Shown: piece by piece, positions 29,965-40,339 of the stretch
Position numbering within the stretch: position 1 is the stretch's first letter
How the letters are laid out: each line of letters begins with the position of its first letter
NCBI GenBank assembly: GCA_947498415.1
Contig: CANMKB010000001.1
Coordinates: forward strand, 1-64,000
Source: an uncultured Paracoccaceae bacterium
Lineage (GTDB): Bacteria > Pseudomonadota > Alphaproteobacteria > Rhodobacterales > Rhodobacteraceae
Direction of reading: 5' to 3'
Length of the DNA stretch: 64,000 bases
The notes under the pieces: model-generated
The model's database searches: none
What the model was told of the DNA's origin: nothing
Seen by the model: only the letters and a program-made list of their open reading frames with translations
Made by a program: the position numbers and the translations under genes

Positions 29965-30336
29965 CTAAGCCGGCAGCGCATTATGGCAAGTGTTCAAAAT
30001 CCACTTGCCGTTTTGTCGTGCCCAGACTTGGGTCGTGACCGCCTTGATGTCAAAATCAGTATTGGTCTCCAGTGTTCTTGTTTGCTGGATCAAATCCCCA
30101 ATCATCACAGCTGTGTCCCCAAAAACACGGATTTGCAAATTGTCCCGTTGCACTGATAAAAACCTAAACCGGTCCCGAACACCTGACAGATAGGCATCCT
30201 TGCCGTCTACATTTCCATTTAGATGAATATGAGACAGATCTTCGTCAAGCATCGTCGCCAACCCATCGACATCATTGTTCATGAGCGCCTTGCAACGCGC
30301 ATTCTCAGCAGCTTGCAACTCTGCGATATCAGACAT
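29965..30336 (-). CDS. NTF2-like / DUF4440-type protein
   Basis: MSDIAELQAAENARCKALMNNDVDGLATMLDEDLSHIHLNGNVDGKDAYL...WILNTCHNALPA; internal start chosen. Confidence 0.75.
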   Translation of the reverse strand: MSDIAELQAAENARCKALMNNDVDGLATMLDEDLSHIHLNGNVDGKDAYLSGVRDRFRFLSVQRDNLQIRVFGDTAVMIGDLIQQTRTLETNTDFDIKAVTTQVWARQNGKWILNTCHNALPA

Positions 30337-30349
30337 GACAGATTCCTTC

Positions 30350-31147
30350 TTATGCAATTTGGCCCAAGAAACCGCGCGTACGCTCGTGGCGTGGCGCTTC
30401 AAAAAATTGTTCCGGGTCGTTTTCTTCAATGATTTCACCGTGATCCATAAAGATCACGCGATCCGCGACTTTCCTTGCAAACCCCATCTCGTGGGTGACG
30501 CAAATCATTGTCATCCCGTCTGAGGCCAGGTCGATCATCGTATCCAAAACCTCGTTGACCATTTCAGGATCCAAGGCAGAAGTAGGCTCATCAAAGAGCA
30601 TCACTTTCGGACGCATACAGAGTGCCCGCGCAATCGCAACGCGCTGTTGCTGACCGCCAGAAAGCTGAGCCGGATATTTATTGGCCTGCTCGGGAATACG
30701 AACGCGCTTTAGATATTCATGCGCAACCTCTTCAGCCTCGGCCCGGGGAACACCACCCACCTTGATTGGGCCAAGAACACAATTCTCTAGGATGGTCATA
30801 TGTGGAAACAGATTGAACTGTTGAAACACCATACCAATTTCACGCCGGACCGCGCGAACGCTTTTTGGATCATTTGTCAGGGCCTTGCCATTAACACGAA
30901 TGGTACCGCCTTGAATTTCCTCAAGCTGATTGATGCACCGGATCAACGTCGATTTGCCAGATCCCGAAGGTCCACAAATTACTATCTTTTCGCTTGATTG
31001 TACGGTCAAATCTACGTTTTTGAGCGCTTGAAAGGCGCCGTACCATTTTTCAAGGCCTTGCAGTTCGATGGTGGGCAGGGTCTGAGCCTGCATTGCAGGC
31101 TCAGGTTTTGTTGGGACCATATTCATGGATGTGTCCTCTGCGCTCAC
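30350..31147 (-). CDS. polar amino-acid ABC transporter ATPase (GlnQ-like)
   Basis: [57 protein letters not shown]. Confidence 0.93.
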   Translation of the reverse strand: MSAEDTSMNMVPTKPEPAMQAQTLPTIELQGLEKWYGAFQALKNVDLTVQSSEKIVICGPSGSGKSTLIRCINQLEEIQGGTIRVNGKALTNDPKSVRAVRREIGMVFQQFNLFPHMTILENCVLGPIKVGGVPRAEAEEVAHEYLKRVRIPEQANKYPAQLSGGQQQRVAIARALCMRPKVMLFDEPTSALDPEMVNEVLDTMIDLASDGMTMICVTHEMGFARKVADRVIFMDHGEIIEENDPEQFFEAPRHERTRGFLGQIA

Positions 31148-31950
31148 TTGGTGACCACAACAGAAAAGTCAGGCAGGGATTCCTCAAACCATTTTTGGTA
31201 AGTGGCTTCCAACTGACCGCTGGCTTTGACCTCACCCAGGAAGGTGTTCACATAGTCCATCATCGCATCATCATCCGGGTGCACGCCAAGCGCTAGAATG
31301 AAGCGGTTCATCTCAAACTTCTCGTTGAATTTTCCCGGTGCGATCTGATGAATTTGTTTCATGCCGATATTTGACACGCCAATCGCTTCAACTTGGCCAC
31401 TCAGCAATGCCTGCACTGCACTTACATCATCGTCAAAACGGCGAATGTTCGTACCCTCAGGCGCGATCTTTGTCAGCGTCGCGTCCTGACCACTTGCCCG
31501 TGTCACACCAATCACATGACCCGGCAGATCATCCGCTTCAGAAATATCCAGATCCGTTGGACCGAAAATACCGATGCGTACGGCAGCATATGGATCGCTG
31601 AAGTCAACTTTCTTCGCACGTTCCGGAGTGATCGCAAGCGATGAAATTAGCAAATCAACCTGACCGCTCAACAAATAAGGGATGCGGTTTGGGCCTGTCA
31701 CAGGCACGATTTCCACGTCGACACCCAGTTTCTCACCAAGCATGGCCGAAATATCCGCATCGTAACCGTCTGGCTCATTGTTGGTATTCATGAACCCAAC
31801 TGGCGGGAAATCCACAAGCATGCCAACTTTCATCGAACCTGCGCTTTGAATATCGGAAATGCTATCGGCAGTGGCGTGCTGCGTACCGAGAACGCTCAGC
31901 GCGAGCGCGGCTGACGCTGCGATCAGGCTCTTTGTTTTAGCTAGTACCAT
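31144..31950 (-). CDS. amino-acid ABC transporter substrate-binding protein
   Basis: Signal peptide; [63 protein letters not shown]. Confidence 0.9.
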   Translation of the reverse strand: MVLAKTKSLIAASAALALSVLGTQHATADSISDIQSAGSMKVGMLVDFPPVGFMNTNNEPDGYDADISAMLGEKLGVDVEIVPVTGPNRIPYLLSGQVDLLISSLAITPERAKKVDFSDPYAAVRIGIFGPTDLDISEADDLPGHVIGVTRASGQDATLTKIAPEGTNIRRFDDDVSAVQALLSGQVEAIGVSNIGMKQIHQIAPGKFNEKFEMNRFILALGVHPDDDAMMDYVNTFLGEVKASGQLEATYQKWFEESLPDFSVVVTK

Positions 31951-31994
31951 GTTTCTCCTCCTAAATGGCGTAGCGGTTGCATTTGGGCCGCGCG

Positions 31995-32651
31995 TTAGCG
32001 CGCTACGGCCCGATCAAATCTGGTTTCAAGACGCTTTGCGGCCAAAGACAGTGGCCAGCACAGAATGAAGTAAAGGACAGCGACCAAGCTGATCACCACG
32101 AAAGGTTTGAAGGTCGCATTGCTGATGACCTGCCCCGCCCGGGTTAGCTCGGTGAACCCAATAATGGATGCCAGAGAGGTGCTCTTTATGAGTTGCACCA
32201 GAAATCCCGTGGTCGGCGCAGCAGCAATCCGTGCCGCTTGGGGCAGGATCACATCCTTCATGCGCGTGATATAGTTATAAGCCAAAGCATCGGCCGCTTC
32301 GGTCTGGCCGCTTGGCACAGCCTGGATACATCCGCGCCAAATCTCGCCGAGAAAGGCGCTAGCATGTAGCGTCAAGGCAATGGCCGCCGCCAGCCAGGCG
32401 CTGGTTGGCAAGCCAACGATGTTCAGACCGAAGTAGACAATGAACAGCTGCATTAATAGCGGCGTGCCTTGGAACAATCGGATAAATCCGGTCGCGGCCA
32501 ATCGCGCGGAATTGTTTGTCGACACGCGTGCCAACGCAACGGTTAGACCACCCAAGGCCCCGCCCAGAAATGCGATCAACGAAAGCGCAATCGTCCAACG
32601 GATCGCCAGCACGATATAGATGACTTCACCAGTTCCAAATTCACGGATCAT
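31995..32651 (-). CDS. amino-acid ABC transporter permease
   Basis: FIRLFQGTPLLMQLFIVYFGL and SAFLGEIWRGCIQAVPSGQTEAADALAYN (HisM/EAA motif). Confidence 0.9.
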   Translation of the reverse strand: MIREFGTGEVIYIVLAIRWTIALSLIAFLGGALGGLTVALARVSTNNSARLAATGFIRLFQGTPLLMQLFIVYFGLNIVGLPTSAWLAAAIALTLHASAFLGEIWRGCIQAVPSGQTEAADALAYNYITRMKDVILPQAARIAAAPTTGFLVQLIKSTSLASIIGFTELTRAGQVISNATFKPFVVISLVAVLYFILCWPLSLAAKRLETRFDRAVAR

Positions 32652-32660
32652 CTTTGCGTC

Positions 32661-33425
32661 CTACCTGTTAACCGGATAGGCGAACCATGTGCGCCCGATG
32701 ACTGAAAATGCGATGGAAAAGGCAATCGACATCATGAGGTAGATCGCGGTCGTCACCAGATAGACTTCGAAACTCGCAAATGTCAGCGAATTCAAATCGT
32801 TACCGGCGGCCGTCAGATCGGTTGCAGAGATCGCGGACACCACGCTGGAGCCAAGCATCAGAAAGATAAACTGGCTGGTCAACGCCGGGTAGACCGCGCG
32901 CAAAGCAGGCTTGATCACCACATAGCGAAGGACTTGGAGCCACGAGAGACCAATGGCCTGAGCTGCTTCGATCTGGCCGCGATTTATGGAATTGATCCCG
33001 GCCCGAATGATCTCGGTACCATAAGCGCCAAAGTTCACTGTCAAAGCCAACAGGGCCGCTTGGTTCGGCGACATACGAATGCCCAAAGCTGGCAGCCCGA
33101 AAAAGATGAAATAGATCTGAACAAGGAAGGGCGTGTTCCGAATGATTTCGACATAGATGTCGACCAACACATTTAGCAGTCGGACGCCTGATGTTTTTCC
33201 GACAGCACCAAAAATCGACACGGCGAGACCCAACAGCATCGCCATGCATGACATCTGGATTGTGAACCAAGCCCCAATCAAAAGCGTATCGAACGCCGCG
33301 AAGACCGGTTCGAAGTTAAACTGATACAACCTGACTCCTCCCGTCGTATTGTAAATCTTCAGAAGATGCGAATTTGGGTTGATTAGATTCAGCACCCATG
33401 TCGCGGATGCCCGACCTGCCTCCAC
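32661..33425 (-). CDS. amino-acid ABC transporter permease
   Basis: IRNTPFLVQIYFIFFGLPALGI, YGTEIIRAGINSINRGQIEAAQAIGLSW; true start may be downstream of the ORF-track Met. Confidence 0.88.
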   Translation of the reverse strand: MEAGRASATWVLNLINPNSHLLKIYNTTGGVRLYQFNFEPVFAAFDTLLIGAWFTIQMSCMAMLLGLAVSIFGAVGKTSGVRLLNVLVDIYVEIIRNTPFLVQIYFIFFGLPALGIRMSPNQAALLALTVNFGAYGTEIIRAGINSINRGQIEAAQAIGLSWLQVLRYVVIKPALRAVYPALTSQFIFLMLGSSVVSAISATDLTAAGNDLNSLTFASFEVYLVTTAIYLMMSIAFSIAFSVIGRTWFAYPVNR

Positions 33426-34469
33426 AGCTCAAAACCGCTACTCACCTTCTTGATATATCACAGTATATTATTAAATATAAGTCAAGGCGCTTCTTAGAGA
33501 AACCAAGAGAGCGTAATTGCTGAGGAACGGTTAACTGTTGATAAAATTAGCAAATTTAAGGTTTGCATTTTTGAGAAACATGCCAATTTCAATGCCTTGA
33601 GCTACTCACTCTGGGCACCTTGCCTCTATTAGATCAATCGAAGAAAATTTTTGTGAGAGCCAAAGGCCCATGCAACCACGGCCCGCGGCGGACATTCGTA
33701 AATTTCGCTGCGAATGGCCGATAAGGACCGCCCACTGCTGCAGTATTTCTGTACGGCGCGAAAAACCGCTTTAGGGAAACGACTCTGCGCCTAACTGCTC
33801 AACGGTTCTTTCTGTACGATCCCGATCAGGTTTGTAGAGAACCCAGTTCTTCCTTTTGGAAGGCATCATGTTTTCAGCGATTGGGTCGCGTTAGGCCTCC
33901 ATTCAGGGGCCAATTGCAACGCTCACGTTATTGTTCTTGAAAACCAGAGACTAGTGAACCTCGGGGCGTCAGTAACAACTTCGAAGTGAGGGCGAACTCA
34001 TATCCGTTTATGGTGGTAGAATAGGGTCTGAAATTCGCTTCATTTGAGAAACGCTTGATCGTTTAATACTGCAAACCAGCTTGAGAACATTGTTAAACGA
34101 TCATTGCTTGCACCCAGAACTTTATTATTTGTATTTTTTCGCCTAACAGCTGAAAGCCTGTTCTGACGCTCATACCTCCAAATGAACATGATGAACAAAG
34201 CGCACTCAATACGAATATAACGCACTGCCAATCTCGGACACGAGGTTGAAGGCCGTTTCGCTTTGGGGCCAAAGCTTCCCTACAAAGTTCGAGACTTCTG
34301 GCATTTTGCCTGGCGCAAAATGAAAAACTTGGATTCTGAAATTGGAATTCATCATGAAGTTTATTTTCCAGAAACCGTATATTCTTGTGGCTGCGCTGTT
34401 GCAGGGATTTGTTCTCGTTGGCGACGTCATTGAAACTGGCGCCGTAGTCGTCGACGGCAGCTTACGTCA

Positions 34470-34893
34470 CATGCCAGCACGGTCATTGGCCATATCGGGT
34501 TGCCGTTCAAATGGGGCGACGACCTCCTTGAGATCCTTTGCTTCACGGCGCAGTTCCTTGACCTCATCACTGTTTGCGGCCCGCGCGGCGTCACCCGCCA
34601 GCCGCTTCTTCCCGGCTTCCATGAAATCCTTGGACCACTTGTAGTAATTGCCCTGAGATATGCCTTCACCCCTCTCGGGATCACGATTTGCATGACCCTG
34701 CCGAGCAATGGGCGGCACAGCCCTGCAATGCTGTCCTCGCCACGCAAGCCGTCCAGCACAATCCGGATCTTTTTTTCGGATGTATAATGCTTGCGCCCCT
34801 CTCATCGAAACTATGTTTCGATTGCTGATCAACGGTGGCCCGCTTGATGTCTTTGACGATCTTCTCGCCGGGGCTCTTCGTTGTCTTTCTCAT
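34470..34893 (-). pseudogene. IS3-family transposase orfA remnant (copy 2)
   Basis: Minus-strand MRKTTKSPGEKIVKDIKRATVDQQSK..., KIRIVLDGLRGEDSIAGLCR, GNYYKWSKDFMEAGKKRLAGDAARAANSDEVKELRREAKDLKEVVA across several frames. Confidence 0.82.
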
Positions 34894-35100
34894 CGTCCAC
34901 TCCTTGGTGGTTACGATGAGCTACAAACCCTCTCTTAGCAAATCACCCTATTTGGACCCAAAGGTGCTGACGTCAGACACGAAATGGAGTGTGATTATGG
35001 TAAATTTAACTCGATTTTGCGCGACGTAATTGCAACAAATCGCAATCCACGAAATCCCTGCAAACAAGGTTTTATTAGACGTTTTCAAGACTTTGGGAAG

Positions 35101-35175
35101 TGGTGCCCGGGGGCGGAATCGAACCACCGACACGAGGATTTTCAATCCACTGCTCTACCCCTGAGCTACCCGGGC
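35101..35175 (-). tRNA. tRNA-Phe (GAA), CCA encoded
   Basis: Minus strand GCCCGGGTAGCTCAGGGGTAGAGCAGTGGATTGAAAATCCTCGTGTCGGTGGTTCGATTCCGCCCCCGGGCACCA; acceptor pairing and anticodon loop TTGAAAA. Confidence 0.95.
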
Positions 35176-35253
35176 ACGGGAGAGTGATTTCTCACTCGGG
35201 TTGCGGCGTTCTAAGTCACTGTTCGCAGAGTGTCCAGAGCCTTTTTTAATATT

Positions 35254-35436
35254 TCAGTGCAATCGATCTTCTTTTTCCTGAGAGGCTTCGAGCGCCTCCT
35301 CGAGACCGTCAACATTCGCGTCAGGAATACTGTATTCCGAGTTCAACCATTTGCCTAAATCTATGTCAGCACAGCGTTTTGAGCAGAACGGACGATACTT
35401 AGCATCTGCAGCTTTCTGGCAGATTGGGCAGCTCAT
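35254..35436 (-). CDS. yacG: zinc-binding DNA gyrase inhibitor YacG
   Basis: [39 protein letters not shown]. Confidence 0.9.
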   Translation of the reverse strand: MSCPICQKAADAKYRPFCSKRCADIDLGKWLNSEYSIPDANVDGLEEALEASQEKEDRLH

Positions 35437-36455
35437 GACACTAGCTCAAGTGTTGGTAAACGCTCGCGCTTTCGCTGTAGTTCAAAGTGCCCTAGAGGGG
35501 TCCAGCCCACCAAAGCCGTTTCAATGCCATCCACACGCAAAGCCGCCCGCAGAGAGCCTTCAAAGCTGCCGCGATCTTTCTTTGGCATCGGCGCCAAATC
35601 CATCACGATCTGGCCTCCAAGCCCGCGCAAACGGCATTGACGAGGGAGTTCCTTTGCGGCCGCGATATTGGCCCGTAGTCCTGCGGCAGGCGATGTATCG
35701 CCCCCGGTATTCACGTCAACAGCCACCAAAGCGCGGGTCGGTTCGACATACATAAATGCACCGCCGCCAAGTGAGGCTTTCGGGGAGTGAAGTTCCTCCA
35801 ATGCATCCAAAACACCCAAGTGTTCAAAACCGCCTTCTTCGGTTGAAACATCGGCCTCCTCAACCCATTCACGCCATGCGGCCACATGTGGACCATCGCC
35901 TTCGGTTAAGACCTCAGCGTCGCCCTCGGCGTCTGCCAAAACACTCTGCGCCAGCTCTTGCATCGCCTGAATATCGGCAGCAATATCGTCTGGGTTGGCT
36001 TCGGCGCAGCTTGATCGCAGGATCAAGCCCATGTCGCTTTCTTCCATTACCTCATGCGCAATGCCTTTGAGGGTATCACGCAAGTCATCGTCTTTGATGC
36101 GGCGGCTGATGTTCAGGCCGGGCGCATCCGGCGTCACAATCGCATAGCGGCTTTTGAACAGAACGCGTTGTGTAACAGGAATGGCTTTGCCGTCTTCTGC
36201 AACACCAGTGACCTGAACCAAGATCGCCTGCCCTGGTGAAAGCCCTTTGACCTGCCGCAAAAACGCGTTGCCATCCGGGGTTGTTAAAAACATCCCACCC
36301 TGCCCTTTGACAGGTCGATTTGCGATGGCGCGGTAGATCGTGCCTGGCCTTGGGGCATCGCTGTCGATCAAGAAATCGATGAGCTTGCCATCCACCATCA
36401 GCGCGGCGGCTTCTCGATCATTGATATGATCCAGAACGATTTGACGACCCTTCAT
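35433..36455 (-). CDS. ribonuclease E/G family protein
   Basis: [54 protein letters not shown]. Confidence 0.85.
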   Translation of the reverse strand: MKGRQIVLDHINDREAAALMVDGKLIDFLIDSDAPRPGTIYRAIANRPVKGQGGMFLTTPDGNAFLRQVKGLSPGQAILVQVTGVAEDGKAIPVTQRVLFKSRYAIVTPDAPGLNISRRIKDDDLRDTLKGIAHEVMEESDMGLILRSSCAEANPDDIAADIQAMQELAQSVLADAEGDAEVLTEGDGPHVAAWREWVEEADVSTEEGGFEHLGVLDALEELHSPKASLGGGAFMYVEPTRALVAVDVNTGGDTSPAAGLRANIAAAKELPRQCRLRGLGGQIVMDLAPMPKKDRGSFEGSLRAALRVDGIETALVGWTPLGHFELQRKRERLPTLELVS

Positions 36456-37030
36456 GCGATTTCCTTATGTATGGGATATCCAGCTGCGGACAAAAGTGCA
36501 GCCGTTTCGGCCAACGGCAAGCCAACGATCCCGGTAAATGATCCGCTGATCCAGGGAATAAAGGCCCCTGCTGGGCCCTGAATGGCGTATCCGCCGGCTT
36601 TGCCGCGCCAATCTTCGGATGCGAGATACGTGTTTAACTCGACATCAGAAAGGCGTTTCATTTTTGCGTAGCTGACAACATCTCTTTGCCAGACAGTGTC
36701 ACCGCGGCGCAGAGCAACAGAGGTGATAATCTTGTGTCGGCGACCGCCAAGTACCACAAGAAACTCTGCCGCTTCACCGGCATCTGCGGGCTTGCCCATA
36801 ATGCGGCGCCCAAGAGCAACTGTGGTGTCGGCACACAAGACGATATCGTCTGGGGCCGCCGTAATCGCTTGCACTTTTTCGCGTGCGATCCGGGAACAAT
36901 ATTGTTTGGGAATTTCACCTGCGAGAGGTGTTTCATCGATGTCGGGCGGGCGGATTTCATCCGCCACCACCCCGATTTGCGCTAAAAGCTCACGACGACG
37001 TGGGCTACCGGAGCCGAGAATCAACTTCAT
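36452..37030 (-). CDS. maf: Maf family nucleotide pyrophosphatase
   Basis: [57 protein letters not shown]. Confidence 0.92.
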   Translation of the reverse strand: MKLILGSGSPRRRELLAQIGVVADEIRPPDIDETPLAGEIPKQYCSRIAREKVQAITAAPDDIVLCADTTVALGRRIMGKPADAGEAAEFLVVLGGRRHKIITSVALRRGDTVWQRDVVSYAKMKRLSDVELNTYLASEDWRGKAGGYAIQGPAGAFIPWISGSFTGIVGLPLAETAALLSAAGYPIHKEIA

Positions 37031-37066
37031 GCTGCTAGGTCCGATGCATCACGCCAGCCAGGCGCA

Positions 37067-37285
37067 TTATTTGAAGCGATAGTTGATCCGACCTTTTGTC
37101 AGATCATATGGTGTCATTTCGACTTGCACTTTGTCGCCTGCCAGAACACGGATGCGGTTTTTGCGCATCTTGCCTGCCGTGTGTGCGATGATCTCATGGC
37201 CGTTTTCCAGCTCGACCCGAAACGTCGCATTCGGCAGAAGTTCCTTCACGACACCTGGAAATTCGAGCAGTTCTTCCTTGGCCAT
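37067..37285 (-). CDS. infA: translation initiation factor IF-1
   Basis: [72 protein letters not shown]. Confidence 0.98.
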   Translation of the reverse strand: MAKEELLEFPGVVKELLPNATFRVELENGHEIIAHTAGKMRKNRIRVLAGDKVQVEMTPYDLTKGRINYRFK

Positions 37286-37458
37286 GGTCTCTCCTTTGCG
37301 TAGCGCTCACTCCTTGTGAGCGGCCCCTTAAATGGGGGCAATTCAGCTTTTTTACAAGCGGAATCCGATCATATCTGTTGATAAACTAGTTTCATTCAAG
37401 AATTTTCAAGCATGCTGCATCAAACCAGCGGAATTCAGGCCCCAATCCGAGGGTGGTT

Positions 37459-39213
37459 TCAAGGCCCAACTGGCGGGGTCTCTAGTTTTTGCAACCAATC
37501 CCCTGCGTAGGCCTCGTATTTTCTCCAAGAATCCGAACTCCCTGTGTAGATCTTTTGTCGAGCTTGTTTCTGGGACGCTGTATTGATCATTTGGCTGGAT
37601 TGCTCAGGAGATAGGCAATCCTCGTTCCAATCAAGCCCCAAGGTCTCCAACAGGATTCGGATGTTCTGTTCTGGCTGTCCGGTTAACGCTTCGTATGTGA
37701 AATCGTAGATAAAGTTTGGAAATCTTTTATGCCAGAAGGACATAAGCCGTTCATACATCTGATAATAATTTACAATGTCATTGGGATCACAAGCGTAAGA
37801 TAGTGCATCTTGGAACGAGGTTTTGAAATTGGACCAACACACAGCTTTGGCATCACGACGGCAATGAATGATCTTTGCCTCGGGGAAAGCCATCGCGATA
37901 TACCCAATCAGGCGGAAATTGAGGGGCATTTTATCGGTAAAGTACGACGCACTCGTTGCCCTATCTGGCAGACGCGAAATGTAGTCTTGGCGAATGAAAT
38001 CAATCTGCTCTGGGGTTGGCAAACGTCCTCCAGCCCCGCTTACCAAAGTTGCCTGCAACAACGCCGAGGTTTCGCCTACGGGTTCCACCTCTGGGTGGCG
38101 TGCCAAAATGGCTTCGGTTAAAGTTGTGCCTGATCTGGGCATTCCCAGAATAAATATTGGGGTCGGCCCCAGATGCTCATCAGAAATAGGTGGTTGTTGT
38201 GCCGACAGAAAGCTTTGTGAAATTTGTGAAAAGACCGCAGCATCTGACCTAAAGTTATATCCAGTCGCTTGTTTCTGGGCTTTGTTCGCGGCAAGAAAAT
38301 GATTGTAGGCGGATGACAAATCATCATTGTCTTCGGAAACTTTCGCCATTGCGAAATGCAGCGCACGCAAGTCTTGCAAGTCACTCGCATCGTTCAATTT
38401 TTCATGTATGACTTTCGATATCTCACCCTCAGAATTCATATCATGATATAGGACGAAGTTATAGAAGTGTGCCGCAGTAGCGTCAGGGCATTGAACCGCC
38501 CGGCGCCCAGCATTCTGAGATTTTTTAAATTCTCCTAAACTTCCAAGTATCGCCATATGCAGATTGTGCAGCACAGCTTTGTCAGGGTGTTTTATGGTGG
38601 CTGGCTCAATCGCCTCCAGCGCTGCTTTACCCTCACCCTGCCCATACAAGCACCTTGAAATAGCAAGGTCATGGATCGGGTTCTCTGGCTCGAGCATTTT
38701 GGCGACACGAAAACTTCCAATCGCTTCGTTAAAAAAACCCCCTTTTTCAAAAGCATTCCCTAATGCAGAGGCATAGATAGGTTCTGTTGGCGCCTTTGAT
38801 AATGCATTCGAGAACTGCACAAACGCCTCTCGAAGGCGGCCCTCCCCCTGCAGCGACAAACCCAACCGATACCATATTGCCGCATCATCCTGCCCGCACT
38901 CAATCGCCTTTTGAAAACTCAACGTGGCATGTCTGAATTCAGAGGACTGAAGGTACAGCACCCCTAAATCGTTATAAAACACAGGCATATCGTCTTTAAG
39001 GTGGATCGCGCGCTTGTAGTGAGAGATGGCCCGATCCAAGTTACCAAGCCCTGCATAAGACGCCCCCGCAAAGCCGTGTAAAATGGCATGCTCGGGGTGT
39101 TTTTTAAGCGCCCTCAGACTCCGCTTTTGCAACCCACGAAAATCACCGCGATTGAATTGCGCTTGCATGAGCCCCAAGTCCGGGCCGGCTTGACGAGTTT
39201 GTAATGCGGGCAA
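37459..39213 (-). CDS. TPR-repeat sulfotransferase family protein
   Basis: N-terminal TPRs; PIFILGMPRSGTTLTEAILARHPEVEPVGE (PAPS-binding motif) and AKIIHCRRDAKAVCWSNFKTSF. Confidence 0.87.
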   Translation of the reverse strand: MPALQTRQAGPDLGLMQAQFNRGDFRGLQKRSLRALKKHPEHAILHGFAGASYAGLGNLDRAISHYKRAIHLKDDMPVFYNDLGVLYLQSSEFRHATLSFQKAIECGQDDAAIWYRLGLSLQGEGRLREAFVQFSNALSKAPTEPIYASALGNAFEKGGFFNEAIGSFRVAKMLEPENPIHDLAISRCLYGQGEGKAALEAIEPATIKHPDKAVLHNLHMAILGSLGEFKKSQNAGRRAVQCPDATAAHFYNFVLYHDMNSEGEISKVIHEKLNDASDLQDLRALHFAMAKVSEDNDDLSSAYNHFLAANKAQKQATGYNFRSDAAVFSQISQSFLSAQQPPISDEHLGPTPIFILGMPRSGTTLTEAILARHPEVEPVGETSALLQATLVSGAGGRLPTPEQIDFIRQDYISRLPDRATSASYFTDKMPLNFRLIGYIAMAFPEAKIIHCRRDAKAVCWSNFKTSFQDALSYACDPNDIVNYYQMYERLMSFWHKRFPNFIYDFTYEALTGQPEQNIRILLETLGLDWNEDCLSPEQSSQMINTASQKQARQKIYTGSSDSWRKYEAYAGDWLQKLETPPVGP

Positions 39214-39278
39214 AGGCGTTCACCTTCCTGACTTAGAATCATCCAAGTCAGTTTGCCCCGAAATCTACGAAAATTTTG

Positions 39279-39737
39279 TTAGCGCGGATCGCCCCAGCGG
39301 CTGACCAGGTTTTGAACGATCTCATCACGAGAGATACGGTAAGATGCGAGCTTTGCGTCGCGTGTCTCCCCATTACTCGTTGGATCTGTGATAGGCCAAA
39401 ACTGAACATCCGTGTGGAAACAGGCACTTAGCTCTTGCGCTTTGGCATGACTGGCAGGTGTTAAGGCTACAATTAAATCAAAGCTCGACAGTTGATCGCC
39501 CAGCTCTTCCATTTCTTCGAATGACCGAGAGCGATGCCGCGAAAGCTCTACCCCGATCTCGGCACATACCGAAATCGCGAACCCATCAATCTCTAGGTCA
39601 TTCTTTAACCCTGCTGATTGGACATAGGCGTCGGTTCCATAGAATTGCTTCATGATCCCCTCTGCCATGGGGGAACGAACTGCGTTGTGATCACAGCAAA
39701 ACAAAATGGATTGAGGCATGCTCGAAGCCATGTTCAA
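39279..39737 (-). CDS. low-molecular-weight protein tyrosine phosphatase family protein
   Basis: SILFCCDHNAVRSPMAEGIMKQFYG; ELGDQLSSFDLIVALTP. Confidence 0.85.
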   Translation of the reverse strand: MNMASSMPQSILFCCDHNAVRSPMAEGIMKQFYGTDAYVQSAGLKNDLEIDGFAISVCAEIGVELSRHRSRSFEEMEELGDQLSSFDLIVALTPASHAKAQELSACFHTDVQFWPITDPTSNGETRDAKLASYRISRDEIVQNLVSRWGDPR

Positions 39738-40213
39738 CCTCCGAAATGCAATACACAGATCAAGGTAAACAGGCGGCGGGCTGTGTCATGATCAACAGAT
39801 GCCTTACCCTCAAGCCGTTCAGCGAGGATGCGTGCGCCTTCGTCATGAATTCCACGCCGCGCCATATCAATCGTCTCAATTTGGCTGGGTGGCATGTTTT
39901 TCACAGCGTCAAAATAGCTTTCGCAGATCTGCCAGTAATCTTTGACAACCTGACGAAACGGGGAAAGCGACAGGTGGAATTCTGCGGCCTTTTCACCACC
40001 TTCCGTATCGATATCAAACACCAAACGCTTGTCGCGGATGGCCAACATGACGGCAAACGGGCCTTCGGGGATGCTGCGATCATCACGGGAAGGCAAATCA
40101 AAACTATTTGCCTCAATCAGATCAAACATAGCCACACGCCGTTCCTGCGCAATCTCCGGTGTCGGAGGCGGTAAGTTACGGTCATCAATTTCAATGCGGC
40201 TGATGCGGCTCAT
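39734..40213 (-). CDS. UPF0262 family protein
   Basis: MSRISRIEIDDRNLPPPTPEIAQERRVAMFDLIEANSF, with conserved genomic context. Confidence 0.8.
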   Translation of the reverse strand: MSRISRIEIDDRNLPPPTPEIAQERRVAMFDLIEANSFDLPSRDDRSIPEGPFAVMLAIRDKRLVFDIDTEGGEKAAEFHLSLSPFRQVVKDYWQICESYFDAVKNMPPSQIETIDMARRGIHDEGARILAERLEGKASVDHDTARRLFTLICVLHFGG

Positions 40214-40339
40214 GGCTCACTCTCTCTCTGACGCGTCATATAACGCGTATCGTAAGGTTTCAGATGCGGCAATGCGGCAAGTGTGTATAGGTATTAATGC
40301 GGGGCAAGTAAGCAACGCTCTTAGGCAGGCTACACACAG

